Below the pieces are notes generated by a model that ran no database searches, was not told where the DNA came from, and was given only the letters and a program-made list of their open reading frames with translations. The position numbers were made by a program, and so were the translations under genes. A DNA stretch of 16,196 nt from Lishizhenia sp033720595 (lineage in GTDB: Bacteria; Bacteroidota; Bacteroidia; Flavobacteriales_D; Crocinitomicaceae): positions 1 to 16,196 of the forward strand of contig NZ_JAWWCF010000056.1 of the NCBI RefSeq assembly GCF_033720595.1, given 5' to 3'. Below, one piece after another: positions 1 to 6,973 of this stretch. Numbering within the stretch: the first letter of the stretch is position 1; every line of letters begins with the position of its first letter.

Positions 1-70
1 ATATGAATTCGTGTGTACCATAATGAAGTATTTTCGTTGTGTATAATACCTAAGTATTTTAACACACATT

Positions 71-2815
71 ATGATCAAATTATTATTGAGCCTTTCTTGT
101 ATACTCTTGGGATGGGGAGCTTTTGCTCAAACTATGAAGTTTACAGGGGTAGTAAATGATACGACCAATCAGAAGCCGCTAGAAAATGTAGTGGTAATGG
201 CCGTGAACCTTTCCGATTCAGTATTATTAGGATTTACTCGAACAAATGCCGCAGGAGAATTTCTCTTAGATAGTATTCCTTTTGGAGAACTTGAGCTGTT
301 ATTTACACATCCTAAATTCGCAGATAAAAGTTACTACATTATCGGTAGTGAAATGAATAGAGATATTCATATTCCTAACGTTGTACTTCCGAATATTGCC
401 ACAGAACTACAAGAGGTGGTGATTTATGCCAACAAAGAACCTGTGTTTTTTAAAGGTGACACCTTGGTTTATCAAGCAGACTCCTTTAATGTAAAGCCCA
501 ACGCAGTGGTTGAAGATTTACTGAAACGTTTACCCGGTATAGAGGTAGACGAAGAGGGGAATATAAAATCTCAAGGTCAAGAAGTTGCCAAGGTTTTGGT
601 GGATGGAGACGAGTTTTTTGGTGATGATCCAACGGTGGCTACGAAGAATTTAAATGCAGATGGAGTTCAAACCGTAGAAGTTTATGAAACGGTGGAAGAT
701 ACTGGAGATGGAGAAGAGACCATACAGGTAATGGACGTTCGTTTAAAGGAAGGTGCGAAAAATGGTTATTTCGGTAAAATTGCCGGGGCGAGCGATTTTC
801 AAAATTTCTACGAAGGTGAAATCCTGTTGAATCGTTTTAAAAATGACTTGAAAGTTTCTGTTTTTGGATTGGCTTCGAATACGCCGAATACGGGGTTTGG
901 TTGGAGCGACGCGCGTAAGTTTGGATTAACCAACGAAATGGATATGGGGTATAGAGATGGAGTGATGTTTTCTAGTGGAAACGGGCGAACGGGATTACCT
1001 CAAAACTTTAAAGGTGGATTCTACTATACAGATAAGTTAGCGAAAGACTTAAAGCTCGGGTTCAATTATACGTTTAACAACAATAGTATTACCGAAAATA
1101 CCAATAGAGTATCACAGTATATTTTTTCTGATACAACTTTTACGAATACGGATAATAACAGGGGGTATCAAGAACAGCTTTCACACAGTTTGAATTTTAA
1201 TATGGAGTGGAAAATAGACTCTTTGACAACGCTAGAATTTGAACCGAGCGTAAACTTTGCATCGGGTGCTCAAAACCAAATAGATAGTTCAGAGTATTTC
1301 TCTTCCACAAACGCAAGAACTTCGGGTACTTATGTAAATAATAGTGTAACGAGCGAAACGGTTGATGTAAATTCGCTGTTGAGGTTGCGAAGAAACTTTA
1401 AAAAGAAGGATAGAAGCTTAGAGCTTGAATATCAATATGGATATTCTCAAGGTGAAAATTCAACACGTCTTATCTCAAATATTACCTACGAACCGGGTAT
1501 AGGTATTCCGGATTCGTTGACAGATCAAAATAAATTAGGAAACAGCAACACCCAAGGGCATAGAGCATATTTAGAATATGTGGAACCTTTGAATAAAAAA
1601 ATGAATATTCAACTTGATTATAAGTTTGATTATTTCTTTGGTGATCAGGGAAGAGAAGCTTATAACATCAATGGAGGTGCGCAAACCTTAGATTCTACCT
1701 TTTCTAATAATTTCTCAAACAAGAGGTTTGAAAATAGAATTGGTCTGTCTATGCAGTACGAAACCAAGAAGGATTTTATCATGATAGGAGCTGATTTTAG
1801 AAATGTAGAAATTGACAATTATGATATTTGGGGAGACACTACCTACAAACAATCGGTTTACAATATTTTGCCTCACTTGAGGTATACGCATAAGTTCAGT
1901 AAGTCGAAAAGATTAAGATTGAATTACAATACGCGTTCCTCTCAGCCAAGTTTAAATCAGTTACAGCCAATTCCGGATAACTCAAATCCAAACAGAATTT
2001 ATGAAGGAAATCCTGATTTGATTCCTGATTATAGTCATAACTTAAACCTAAATTTCAACAATTGGAATGCGGTTACAGGAAGGTATATTTGGTCAGGGGC
2101 TTATGCCCAATATAACCCTATTGCTTTTTCAAGTGAGGTTACCTACTTAAATGATGGTAGAACGCGTTCAAAAACAATTAATGTAGAGGGAAATAAGTAC
2201 GCAGGTGTTTATGGGGGAGCTGGAATTAATTTTTGGAAGAGGCAATTGGAGTTGAAACCAAAATTGAATATCAGTTATTCTGAAACGAAGAACATCATTA
2301 ATGTGCCTGCTCAAGAGATAGAAGGCCTTGAGAATATTACTAAAAATGCTAATTTTTCAGGTGGTTTAGATGTTGAGTTAGACTTTGATAGCATTCGTGT
2401 AACATTTGGAGGGAACGTTGGATATAATATTCCTAAAAGTACTTTTGGAAATGCGAATCAGCCCTACTTTAGATACGATTACAACTTTAGGTATTATCAC
2501 CAGTTGCCATGGAATATGGAATTTGAAACAAGTGTAGACTATGTTGTGAATACCAATAGATCAACCGGCTACAATATCAATCCTTTCATTCTTAACGCAA
2601 GTTTGGGGAAACGTTTTTTGAAAACTGAAAATCTTTTGATAGAGTTAAAGGCTAATGATATTTTCAATCAGAACATTAACTTAATTAGGAACATCCAAAA
2701 TAACGTAATTGTTGACCAAACTACACAGGTTATCGCGCGATACTTCCTTTTAAAAGCAACCTTAAGATTTAACAACACTAAAACTTCAGAGAAAGATGAG
2801 CAATGGCATTATTAA
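71..2815 (+). CDS. Outer-membrane beta-barrel receptor with carboxypeptidase-like N-terminal domain (TonB-receptor-like)
   Basis: Probable outer-membrane receptor or transporter of the Bacteroidota TonB-dependent receptor-like group (OMP_b-brl_3 type). Residues 1-20 form a signal peptide ending in AFAQ. Residues 23-115 look like a carboxypeptidase-regulatory-like Ig domain (FTGVVNDTTNQKPLENV, then AAGEFLLDSIPFG). About 120-230 resembles a plug domain, with EDLLKRLPGIEVDEEGNI and VLVDGDEFFG. The remaining ~680 residues are alternating aromatic/polar strands rich in Asn, Tyr and Phe, as in a beta-barrel. They end with a strand ARYFLLKATLRFN and a short charged tail. At 914 aa it has the usual length. 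No clear TonB box is visible, so energy coupling is uncertain, and the substrate cannot be read from sequence. The ATG at 71 is chosen because the signal peptide begins there. The 3' end overlaps the GLPGLI gene by 20 bases, suggesting one transcript. A promoter was not clearly found in the 70 bases before it. Confidence 0.88.
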   Translation: MIKLLLSLSCILLGWGAFAQTMKFTGVVNDTTNQKPLENVVVMAVNLSDSVLLGFTRTNAAGEFLLDSIPFGELELLFTHPKFADKSYYIIGSEMNRDIHIPNVVLPNIATELQEVVIYANKEPVFFKGDTLVYQADSFNVKPNAVVEDLLKRLPGIEVDEEGNIKSQGQEVAKVLVDGDEFFGDDPTVATKNLNADGVQTVEVYETVEDTGDGEETIQVMDVRLKEGAKNGYFGKIAGASDFQNFYEGEILLNRFKNDLKVSVFGLASNTPNTGFGWSDARKFGLTNEMDMGYRDGVMFSSGNGRTGLPQNFKGGFYYTDKLAKDLKLGFNYTFNNNSITENTNRVSQYIFSDTTFTNTDNNRGYQEQLSHSLNFNMEWKIDSLTTLEFEPSVNFASGAQNQIDSSEYFSSTNARTSGTYVNNSVTSETVDVNSLLRLRRNFKKKDRSLELEYQYGYSQGENSTRLISNITYEPGIGIPDSLTDQNKLGNSNTQGHRAYLEYVEPLNKKMNIQLDYKFDYFFGDQGREAYNINGGAQTLDSTFSNNFSNKRFENRIGLSMQYETKKDFIMIGADFRNVEIDNYDIWGDTTYKQSVYNILPHLRYTHKFSKSKRLRLNYNTRSSQPSLNQLQPIPDNSNPNRIYEGNPDLIPDYSHNLNLNFNNWNAVTGRYIWSGAYAQYNPIAFSSEVTYLNDGRTRSKTINVEGNKYAGVYGGAGINFWKRQLELKPKLNISYSETKNIINVPAQEIEGLENITKNANFSGGLDVELDFDSIRVTFGGNVGYNIPKSTFGNANQPYFRYDYNFRYYHQLPWNMEFETSVDYVVNTNRSTGYNINPFILNASLGKRFLKTENLLIELKANDIFNQNINLIRNIQNNVIVDQTTQVIARYFLLKATLRFNNTKTSEKDEQWHY

Positions 2816-3527
2816 AAAAGGCTTATTAATAGCCCTGATACTTTGCGCCTTTGGAAGTATAGCTCAAAGCTATCAAACAGAAGGGAGGGTTTACTTTGAG
2901 CGTAAAACTAACTTAGAAAAGAAATTCAAAGGAAGTGATTCACCTTGGACGAGAAGAATTAAAGTGAAGGATAAAATCGACAAGTTCGAACTTTTCTTCA
3001 CGGATAGCACCTCTTTATTTCGTCCTATAGAAAGTGATATCCCAGATGAATTGAGCTGGGCGACAAGTAAAAATAAAGTTTACCAAAATTTCAATACGGG
3101 TGAGCGTATTACCTTGATGTCCTTTTGGAGTGGAGATTTACCTATAGAAGATTCTATAAAAGTGAGGGAGTGGAAAATGACCACAAGCGAGCGGAAAATT
3201 GCAGGTTATGATTGCCGCAAGGTGTTTTGGCAGGTAAATGATTCCCTACGTATTTATGCGTGGTATGCAGAAGAGATACCTGTTTCTACAGGGCCAGAGT
3301 CATTCAATGGACTGCCTGGTTTAATACTTGGCTTAGCTACTGAGGATGGAGGAGTAGTTTATTTTGCACGTGAAGTTGAGTTCAAAAAGGTAGAAGTAGA
3401 AGCAAAAATTCCTGAATACAAGAAAAAGGAGGTGAAATCAGAAGAAGAAATGCTGAAATTCTTGTTGGATAATTTTGCGCGTGATGCCTACATGAAAGCT
3501 TCCTTGCAAAATATGTTCATTTGGTAA
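2796..3527 (+). CDS. GLPGLI family protein
   Basis: Exported protein of the GLPGLI family, a Bacteroidota-specific group of unknown biochemical role (typically 200-300 aa; this one is 243). The signature GLPGLI is present at residues 172-177 within ESFNGLPGLILGLA, preceded by the family's usual IAGYDCRKV (136-143) and WYAEEIP (156-162). Residues 1-24 form a signal peptide (LLIALILCAFGSIAQ), so the product is periplasmic or outer-membrane associated. The C-terminal third is rich in Lys and Glu. The gene starts inside the last codons of the upstream barrel gene, at an ATG 20 bases before that gene's end, so translational coupling is likely. GLPGLI genes are commonly found beside such TonB-receptor-like barrels, and I infer they work together at the cell envelope. 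Family assignment is firm; function is unknown. Confidence 0.92.
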   Translation: MSNGIIKKGLLIALILCAFGSIAQSYQTEGRVYFERKTNLEKKFKGSDSPWTRRIKVKDKIDKFELFFTDSTSLFRPIESDIPDELSWATSKNKVYQNFNTGERITLMSFWSGDLPIEDSIKVREWKMTTSERKIAGYDCRKVFWQVNDSLRIYAWYAEEIPVSTGPESFNGLPGLILGLATEDGGVVYFAREVEFKKVEVEAKIPEYKKKEVKSEEEMLKFLLDNFARDAYMKASLQNMFIW

Positions 3528-3613
3528 AAAAAAAGTTTTTCATTAAGGGTTTTGATTTTCAGTTAGATATAGAAAAGAATAAAAAAACTTTGAAAAAAAC
3601 TTCCAAAAGATGC

Positions 3614-3643
3614 TTGTAGATAAGAATTGTTTGTCTATATTTG
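3614..3643 (+). promoter_or_regulatory. Promoter of the tRNA-Gly/tRNA-Leu operon (Bacteroidota type)
   Basis: The -7 element TATATTTG (3636-3643) is a perfect match to the Bacteroidota consensus TAnnTTTG. A -33 TTG lies at 3614-3616, with a 19-base spacer that falls in the expected range. A-rich tracts at 3580-3607 sit immediately upstream and may act like an UP element, as is common for stable RNA promoters. The start of transcription should fall near 3650, about 60 bases before the tRNA-Gly gene. Confidence 0.75.
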
Positions 3644-3709
3644 CACCCGCATTACAACGGTAACGCAGTCAAAAATTGAAAGAATAACAAACGTTAGCTA
3701 CAAGTTTAA

Positions 3710-3782
3710 GCGAGAGTAGCTCAGCTGGTAGAGCACAACCTTGCCAAGGTTGGGGTCGCGGGTTCGAATCCCGTCTCCCGCT
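3710..3782 (+). tRNA. tRNA-Gly (anticodon GCC)
   Basis: A 73-base cloverleaf. The acceptor arms are 3710-3716 and 3775-3781, with discriminator T at 3782 as usual for bacterial tRNA-Gly. The D-arm contains AGCTGGTA. The anticodon loop TTGCCAA (3741-3747) gives anticodon GCC at 3743-3745, and the T-loop is TTCGAAT (3763-3769). CCA is not encoded. One oddity: base 4 of the acceptor (A3713) faces C3778, an A-C mismatch in an otherwise complete stem, where a G would be expected from related tRNA-Gly genes. All other stems pair, allowing one G-U at the base of the T-stem. It is the first gene of a two-tRNA operon. Confidence 0.96.
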
Positions 3783-3823
3783 CAGAGTTTTTATTAGCGC
3801 GTTTAATATAAAGATAGTCCGAT

Positions 3824-3908
3824 GCTCGAGTGGTGGAATTGGTAGACACGCCGGACTTAAAATCCTGTGCTCTTTTTGGGCGTGCGGGTTCAAGTCCCGC
3901 CTCGAGTA
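3824..3908 (+). tRNA. tRNA-Leu (anticodon TAA)
   Basis: An 85-base class II tRNA with a long variable arm (about 3868-3883, GCTC/GGGC around a TTTTT loop). The acceptor arms 3824-3830 and 3901-3907 pair fully apart from a terminal G-U, and the discriminator is A3908 as expected for Leu. The anticodon loop CTTAAAA (3856-3862) gives TAA at 3858-3860. The T-stem GCGGG/CCCGC encloses TTCAAGT. The anticodon stem has one C-T opposition (3852/3866). CCA is not encoded. It follows tRNA-Gly after 41 bases and is directly followed by a terminator, so the pair forms one operon. Confidence 0.96.
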
Positions 3909-3911
3909 CTT

Positions 3912-3947
3912 AAAAAGAGATCTCTTCTAGAGGTCTCTTTTTTTTTT
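3912..3947 (+). terminator. Intrinsic terminator of the tRNA operon
   Basis: Bases 3912-3925 pair with 3929-3942 (14 pairs including one T-G, three-base loop TCT). The 3' arm runs into an unbroken T-tract 3938-3947. It lies four bases after the tRNA-Leu discriminator, so it ends the tRNA transcript. The lower stem is A/T, so the A-tract could also serve weakly in the opposite direction. Confidence 0.88.
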
Positions 3948-3995
3948 CAAAAAATTAAAGCATTCAGATTGGCTTCCACTTTCTGAATAACATGG

Positions 3996-4028
3996 CCCTC
4001 ATTCACTTCGGTGTTTGAGGGTTTTTTT
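3996..4028 (+). terminator. Second terminator with UUCG tetraloop
   Basis: CCCTCA (3996-4001) pairs with TGAGGG (4016-4021). After a symmetric TT/TT internal loop, CAC pairs with GTG around a TTCG loop, the very stable cUUCGg form. Seven T residues follow (4022-4028). The shape is a plus-strand rho-independent terminator. No gene ends just before it, so it is either a backup for the tRNA operon terminator or the 3' end of a small RNA. Confidence 0.78.
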
Positions 4029-4345
4029 ATGGTGTTAATTCTTCTTAACAAAAAACTCAAATTATTTACAATTGTAGGTGAAAACAAACAGCTTAACAAG
4101 ATGTTAACTAGCTTGTTATAGATTCTATTCTGAAATTGAAAAACCTCATTTTACAGGTAAATTGCTCATAGAAATTGGCGTTTTCACGGTTTCATTTATA
4201 GCGGGGTGTTAACTACCCCTAAATTCTTTCCATTCGTCATTTTAGTTTTAAATTCTTGAAAAATTAATGCTTATTTGTTAGTTATTACTACTACACAAAT
4301 ACTGTATACTTATACCTTACAGCTGGACCGTATATAAATGAAATT
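4029..4345. other. 317-base non-coding stretch upstream of the ankyrin gene, with short repeats
   Basis: No convincing ORF. It holds short symmetric elements. TAACAAG (4094-4100) and CTTGTTA (4112-4118) form an inverted repeat. GGGGT (4203-4207) and ACCCC (4215-4219) form another around GTTAAC. The 9-mer TGTTAACTA occurs at 4102-4110 and again at 4207-4215, 105 bases apart, each time inside or beside an inverted repeat. I see no good TAnnTTTG promoter and no ribosome binding site before the ankyrin start. These repeats could be binding sites for a regulator of the ankyrin gene, but that is inference. Confidence 0.4.
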
Positions 4346-4942
4346 ATGTTAGATATACGAACCGATAAAACAATCAACGTGATCGATAATCAGGCGAAGC
4401 AATTTGCATCAGATTTAATAAAATATTGTTACGAAGGAAATTTGTTGCAACTCAAAGAACTCGTTGCCTTAGGGGCAGATGTTAATGTACCGGATGAAAA
4501 TGGAGAACTTGTTTTACACAGTTCAATACGTGCAGGATACGATGAAATAACAAGCTTTTTGTTGTCTGTTAATGCAAACCCCAATTTATTGGACTTGTCA
4601 GGAAATGATGCCATGTATTATGCCGCAATGAAAAATAATATATCCGTTGCTAAAGAACTCTTCAACGAAGGTGCGTTTGTAGATGGACAAAAGGATGGAA
4701 TGGTTCCTCCACTTATTACAGCAGCGTTATACAATTGTGGTGAGGTCGTTGAATTCCTTATATCCAAAGGAGCGGTTGTTGATATCAAAGACAAAAAAGG
4801 CAAAACAGCATTGTATTACGCCACGGCACAGAAGCATCAAAATGTAATAGAGATGTTATTAAAGGCAGGTGCTACTCCAGTAAAGTTGAACAATAAGGTG
4901 AATTCTAAAAAACCAGCTTGGAAGCGTTTCTTTAACTTTTAA
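4346..4942 (+). CDS. Ankyrin-repeat protein
   Basis: Small cytoplasmic protein made of about five ankyrin repeats (roughly residues 22-50, 51-84, 85-118, 119-151, 152-185). Typical repeat pieces are GNLLQLKELVALGADVN, ENGELVLHSSIRAGYDEI and GKTALYYATAQKHQNVIEML. It has no signal peptide or membrane segment. The tail is short and basic (NSKKPAWKRFFNF). Ankyrin stacks bind other proteins, and nothing shows an enzymatic role or a partner. The 198 aa length is ordinary for a stand-alone repeat protein. The ATG at 4346 is the only reasonable start, giving a 20-residue lead-in. The gene converges on the SpoIIE-type phosphatase gene, and the two stop codons overlap in a single TTAA with no terminator between them. 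The function is not deduced. Confidence 0.85.
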   Translation: MLDIRTDKTINVIDNQAKQFASDLIKYCYEGNLLQLKELVALGADVNVPDENGELVLHSSIRAGYDEITSFLLSVNANPNLLDLSGNDAMYYAAMKNNISVAKELFNEGAFVDGQKDGMVPPLITAALYNCGEVVEFLISKGAVVDIKDKKGKTALYYATAQKHQNVIEMLLKAGATPVKLNNKVNSKKPAWKRFFNF

Positions 4943-6972
4943 ATGCTGATTCCAAGCACGGTGATGTCATCTGTTTGTTCTTGACTACCTTTCCAGTTAT
5001 TAAGCGCCTCTAAAAGGGCTGCTTTCTGACTATTCATGTCTTTTTGATGGATGTTCACGAGTAGTGATTTAAGGGTGTTTATCTTGAATTTTTTGCCGTA
5101 GGGTCCTCCAAATTGATCGGCAAAACCATCTGAAAGTAAATAAATTTTGTCATCCTTATTAAGCATGAGATTGCCTTTACTGAAATATGGGGTAGTATCT
5201 TGTAAACCGATAGGATTATTACTTGTTTTTAGGCGTGTCAATTTTCCTGCGCGTATATGGATTATTTGACTCTTAGCCGTACTGTAGTGTAATTCATGTG
5301 TACTATTGTTGATAGCAATCAGCGATATGTCTAAACCATCTCGAATATTTTCACTTTCGATATTGCTGTTGAAGATGTTGTTGATTTCATCATTTAAAAA
5401 GTTGAGCAAATCTTCTGTTGTTTTATTTTCAGCTAAACGCACGGCTTGATTAAGGGTGTTAATCGCTAAAACACTAATTAAGGCACCGGGTATACCATGT
5501 CCTGTACAGTCGCCAACAGCCACCAACGTATAGTTGTTTTTCACTCCATCTTCGTGGATATTGATGTTTTTTAACCAGTAAAAATCACCACTAACAATAT
5601 CTTTCGGTTGATAAATTAGAAAGCTGTTCTTAATGTAATGTTGAATTTCTTTTTCTAAAGGAAGTAGTGCTTTTTGAACATTGTAGGAATAGGTAATAGA
5701 TTTTAATATACTTGAATTTTGCTCTTCCAATACCTTACTTTGTTCGGAGATTTCTCTTTTTCTATCCTCTACCTTTTTGGAAAGTTTTAAATTCTCATGT
5801 TGTTTATACCTATTGGTTTTTACAAGTTGTTCAATTTTAAATTGTCTGAATTTTTTAAATCGAATCGAAATAGCAAGCGTCAATAATACGATTTCAAAAA
5901 ATAAACCTATTTCAAGACTAAAACGCGTGAAATTTGAATACGGAAGTAACTGGAAGTTTGCACCGATGTAAATTAAAGCTCCTAGGAAAAAGATTAATAA
6001 TGAAATGCTAATTAGCCATAATTCTTTGTTCAATTTATTCCAACTTTTAATAAAGGCTAAAACATAGAGAAACAAGAAAAGAATAGAAATTAGATTTACG
6101 AGCAAGTATTTGTAAACCTCTAAATAGAGCTGAGGTAAAAGGCAAAAAACAATGCCAATTGGAAGTAAAGAAACCAGCGTATTAAAGGTTTTGTGTAGGC
6201 GAGGTAAATGTTTTTGTGTGCTGAAGAAAAACTGGAAAAATCGGGTTAAAAAGATACAGGTTAAAATCACACAAATAGGTACTGCTACTTGCTGTATATA
6301 TGGAGAGTTAGGCCATAACAATTGATAAGAATATCCTTGTAAGGTAAATATCAATAAGAGGAAAACACATAAGTACAAGGAGTAATAGATACTAGATCGT
6401 CTTTTTACCCATAGATAAAGGTTAAAGAGTATTGAAAGAATGATAACCCCGTATAATAAACCGAGATAAAAGTAAACATCGGCATCCTTTGTAATTAGAC
6501 GATTATTATGTACTAAGGAAAGAGGGAGGTACAGGGGGGTTCCATAATTCGTTATTCGGATGTAGAAGCTAGATTTGTTCTGAATTGGAATTAAAAAATC
6601 TTTATTTATCCGTTTTCCAAAAGGAATTAGGTCTCCTGTTTCGTAGGATAATTGGATGTTGTGTTGTTCATCTTCATAATATACTTGTATACTGTCTAAT
6701 AGAGGGTTGTCTATGGATAGAAAATTGTTCAACCAGTTAGAATCTAGTAGTTCAATTTTGAGGATAACATCTCCTTTGTAAAAACCGAAACTTTCTACCT
6801 TACAAGCAGAAGAAGTTTGGTATTTATATTCCGTAATGTTTTCAAGCTTAAATTGATCTGTATCTAGTTGCGTAAAAGCAACAGTAAAAGATGGGGTACA
6901 GTTAGCTAATACAAGGCTGTTAATGCCAATTAAGCAGAACAATATTAAAGTATAAATGTATTTCGGTAACAT
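4939..6972 (-). CDS. 7TM-DISM receptor with SpoIIE/PP2C serine phosphatase domain (apparently active)
   Basis: Membrane signalling phosphatase. Residues below count from the ATG at 6972 (677 aa). A signal peptide (1-24) is followed by a periplasmic beta-sandwich sensor of 7TMR-DISMED2 type (about 25-160). Seven transmembrane helices follow (about 165-375), then a coiled coil (385-430) and the linker ITYSYNVQKALLP. The SpoIIE-like domain is C-terminal (455-677). The PP2C metal aspartates are present: GDFYW (D463), GDCTGHG (D488), RDGLDIS (D545, D548), SDGF (D615) and TDDITV (D668/D669). It should dephosphorylate Ser/Thr-phosphoproteins, classically STAS anti-sigma antagonists, in response to a periplasmic signal. 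The substrate is not encoded nearby. An ATG at 6990 would add six residues and overlap the upstream gene by 17 bases. I prefer 6972 because it follows the upstream stop after one base (TAATATG) and begins a standard signal peptide. Confidence 0.9.
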   Translation of the reverse strand: MLPKYIYTLILFCLIGINSLVLANCTPSFTVAFTQLDTDQFKLENITEYKYQTSSACKVESFGFYKGDVILKIELLDSNWLNNFLSIDNPLLDSIQVYYEDEQHNIQLSYETGDLIPFGKRINKDFLIPIQNKSSFYIRITNYGTPLYLPLSLVHNNRLITKDADVYFYLGLLYGVIILSILFNLYLWVKRRSSIYYSLYLCVFLLLIFTLQGYSYQLLWPNSPYIQQVAVPICVILTCIFLTRFFQFFFSTQKHLPRLHKTFNTLVSLLPIGIVFCLLPQLYLEVYKYLLVNLISILFLFLYVLAFIKSWNKLNKELWLISISLLIFFLGALIYIGANFQLLPYSNFTRFSLEIGLFFEIVLLTLAISIRFKKFRQFKIEQLVKTNRYKQHENLKLSKKVEDRKREISEQSKVLEEQNSSILKSITYSYNVQKALLPLEKEIQHYIKNSFLIYQPKDIVSGDFYWLKNINIHEDGVKNNYTLVAVGDCTGHGIPGALISVLAINTLNQAVRLAENKTTEDLLNFLNDEINNIFNSNIESENIRDGLDISLIAINNSTHELHYSTAKSQIIHIRAGKLTRLKTSNNPIGLQDTTPYFSKGNLMLNKDDKIYLLSDGFADQFGGPYGKKFKINTLKSLLVNIHQKDMNSQKAALLEALNNWKGSQEQTDDITVLGISI

Positions 6973-6973
6973 A

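Noticed and set aside
26..60. AAGTATTTT direct repeat before the receptor gene
   Set aside because: Two 9-base AT-rich copies are easily expected by chance in this composition, and no promoter is aligned with them.
3669..3893. A 74-residue minus-strand ORF over the two tRNA genes
   Set aside because: It is antisense to tRNA-Gly and tRNA-Leu. Pieces such as GRRDSNPRPQP are the usual false translation of tRNA T-arms.
3824..3908. Terminal G-U pair of tRNA-Leu as an abnormality
   Set aside because: A G1-U72 pair is, to my knowledge, also found in other bacterial leucine tRNAs, so it is not treated as a defect.
3992..4018. Eight-codon ORF (ATG GCC ... TGA) across the second terminator
   Set aside because: A leader peptide with attenuation was considered, but no biosynthetic gene follows and the codons show no regulatory run. 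Likely chance.
3710..4345. Integrated element at the tRNA genes
   Set aside because: No integrase, no repeated tRNA 3' end and no mobile genes are seen. The next genes look chromosomal.
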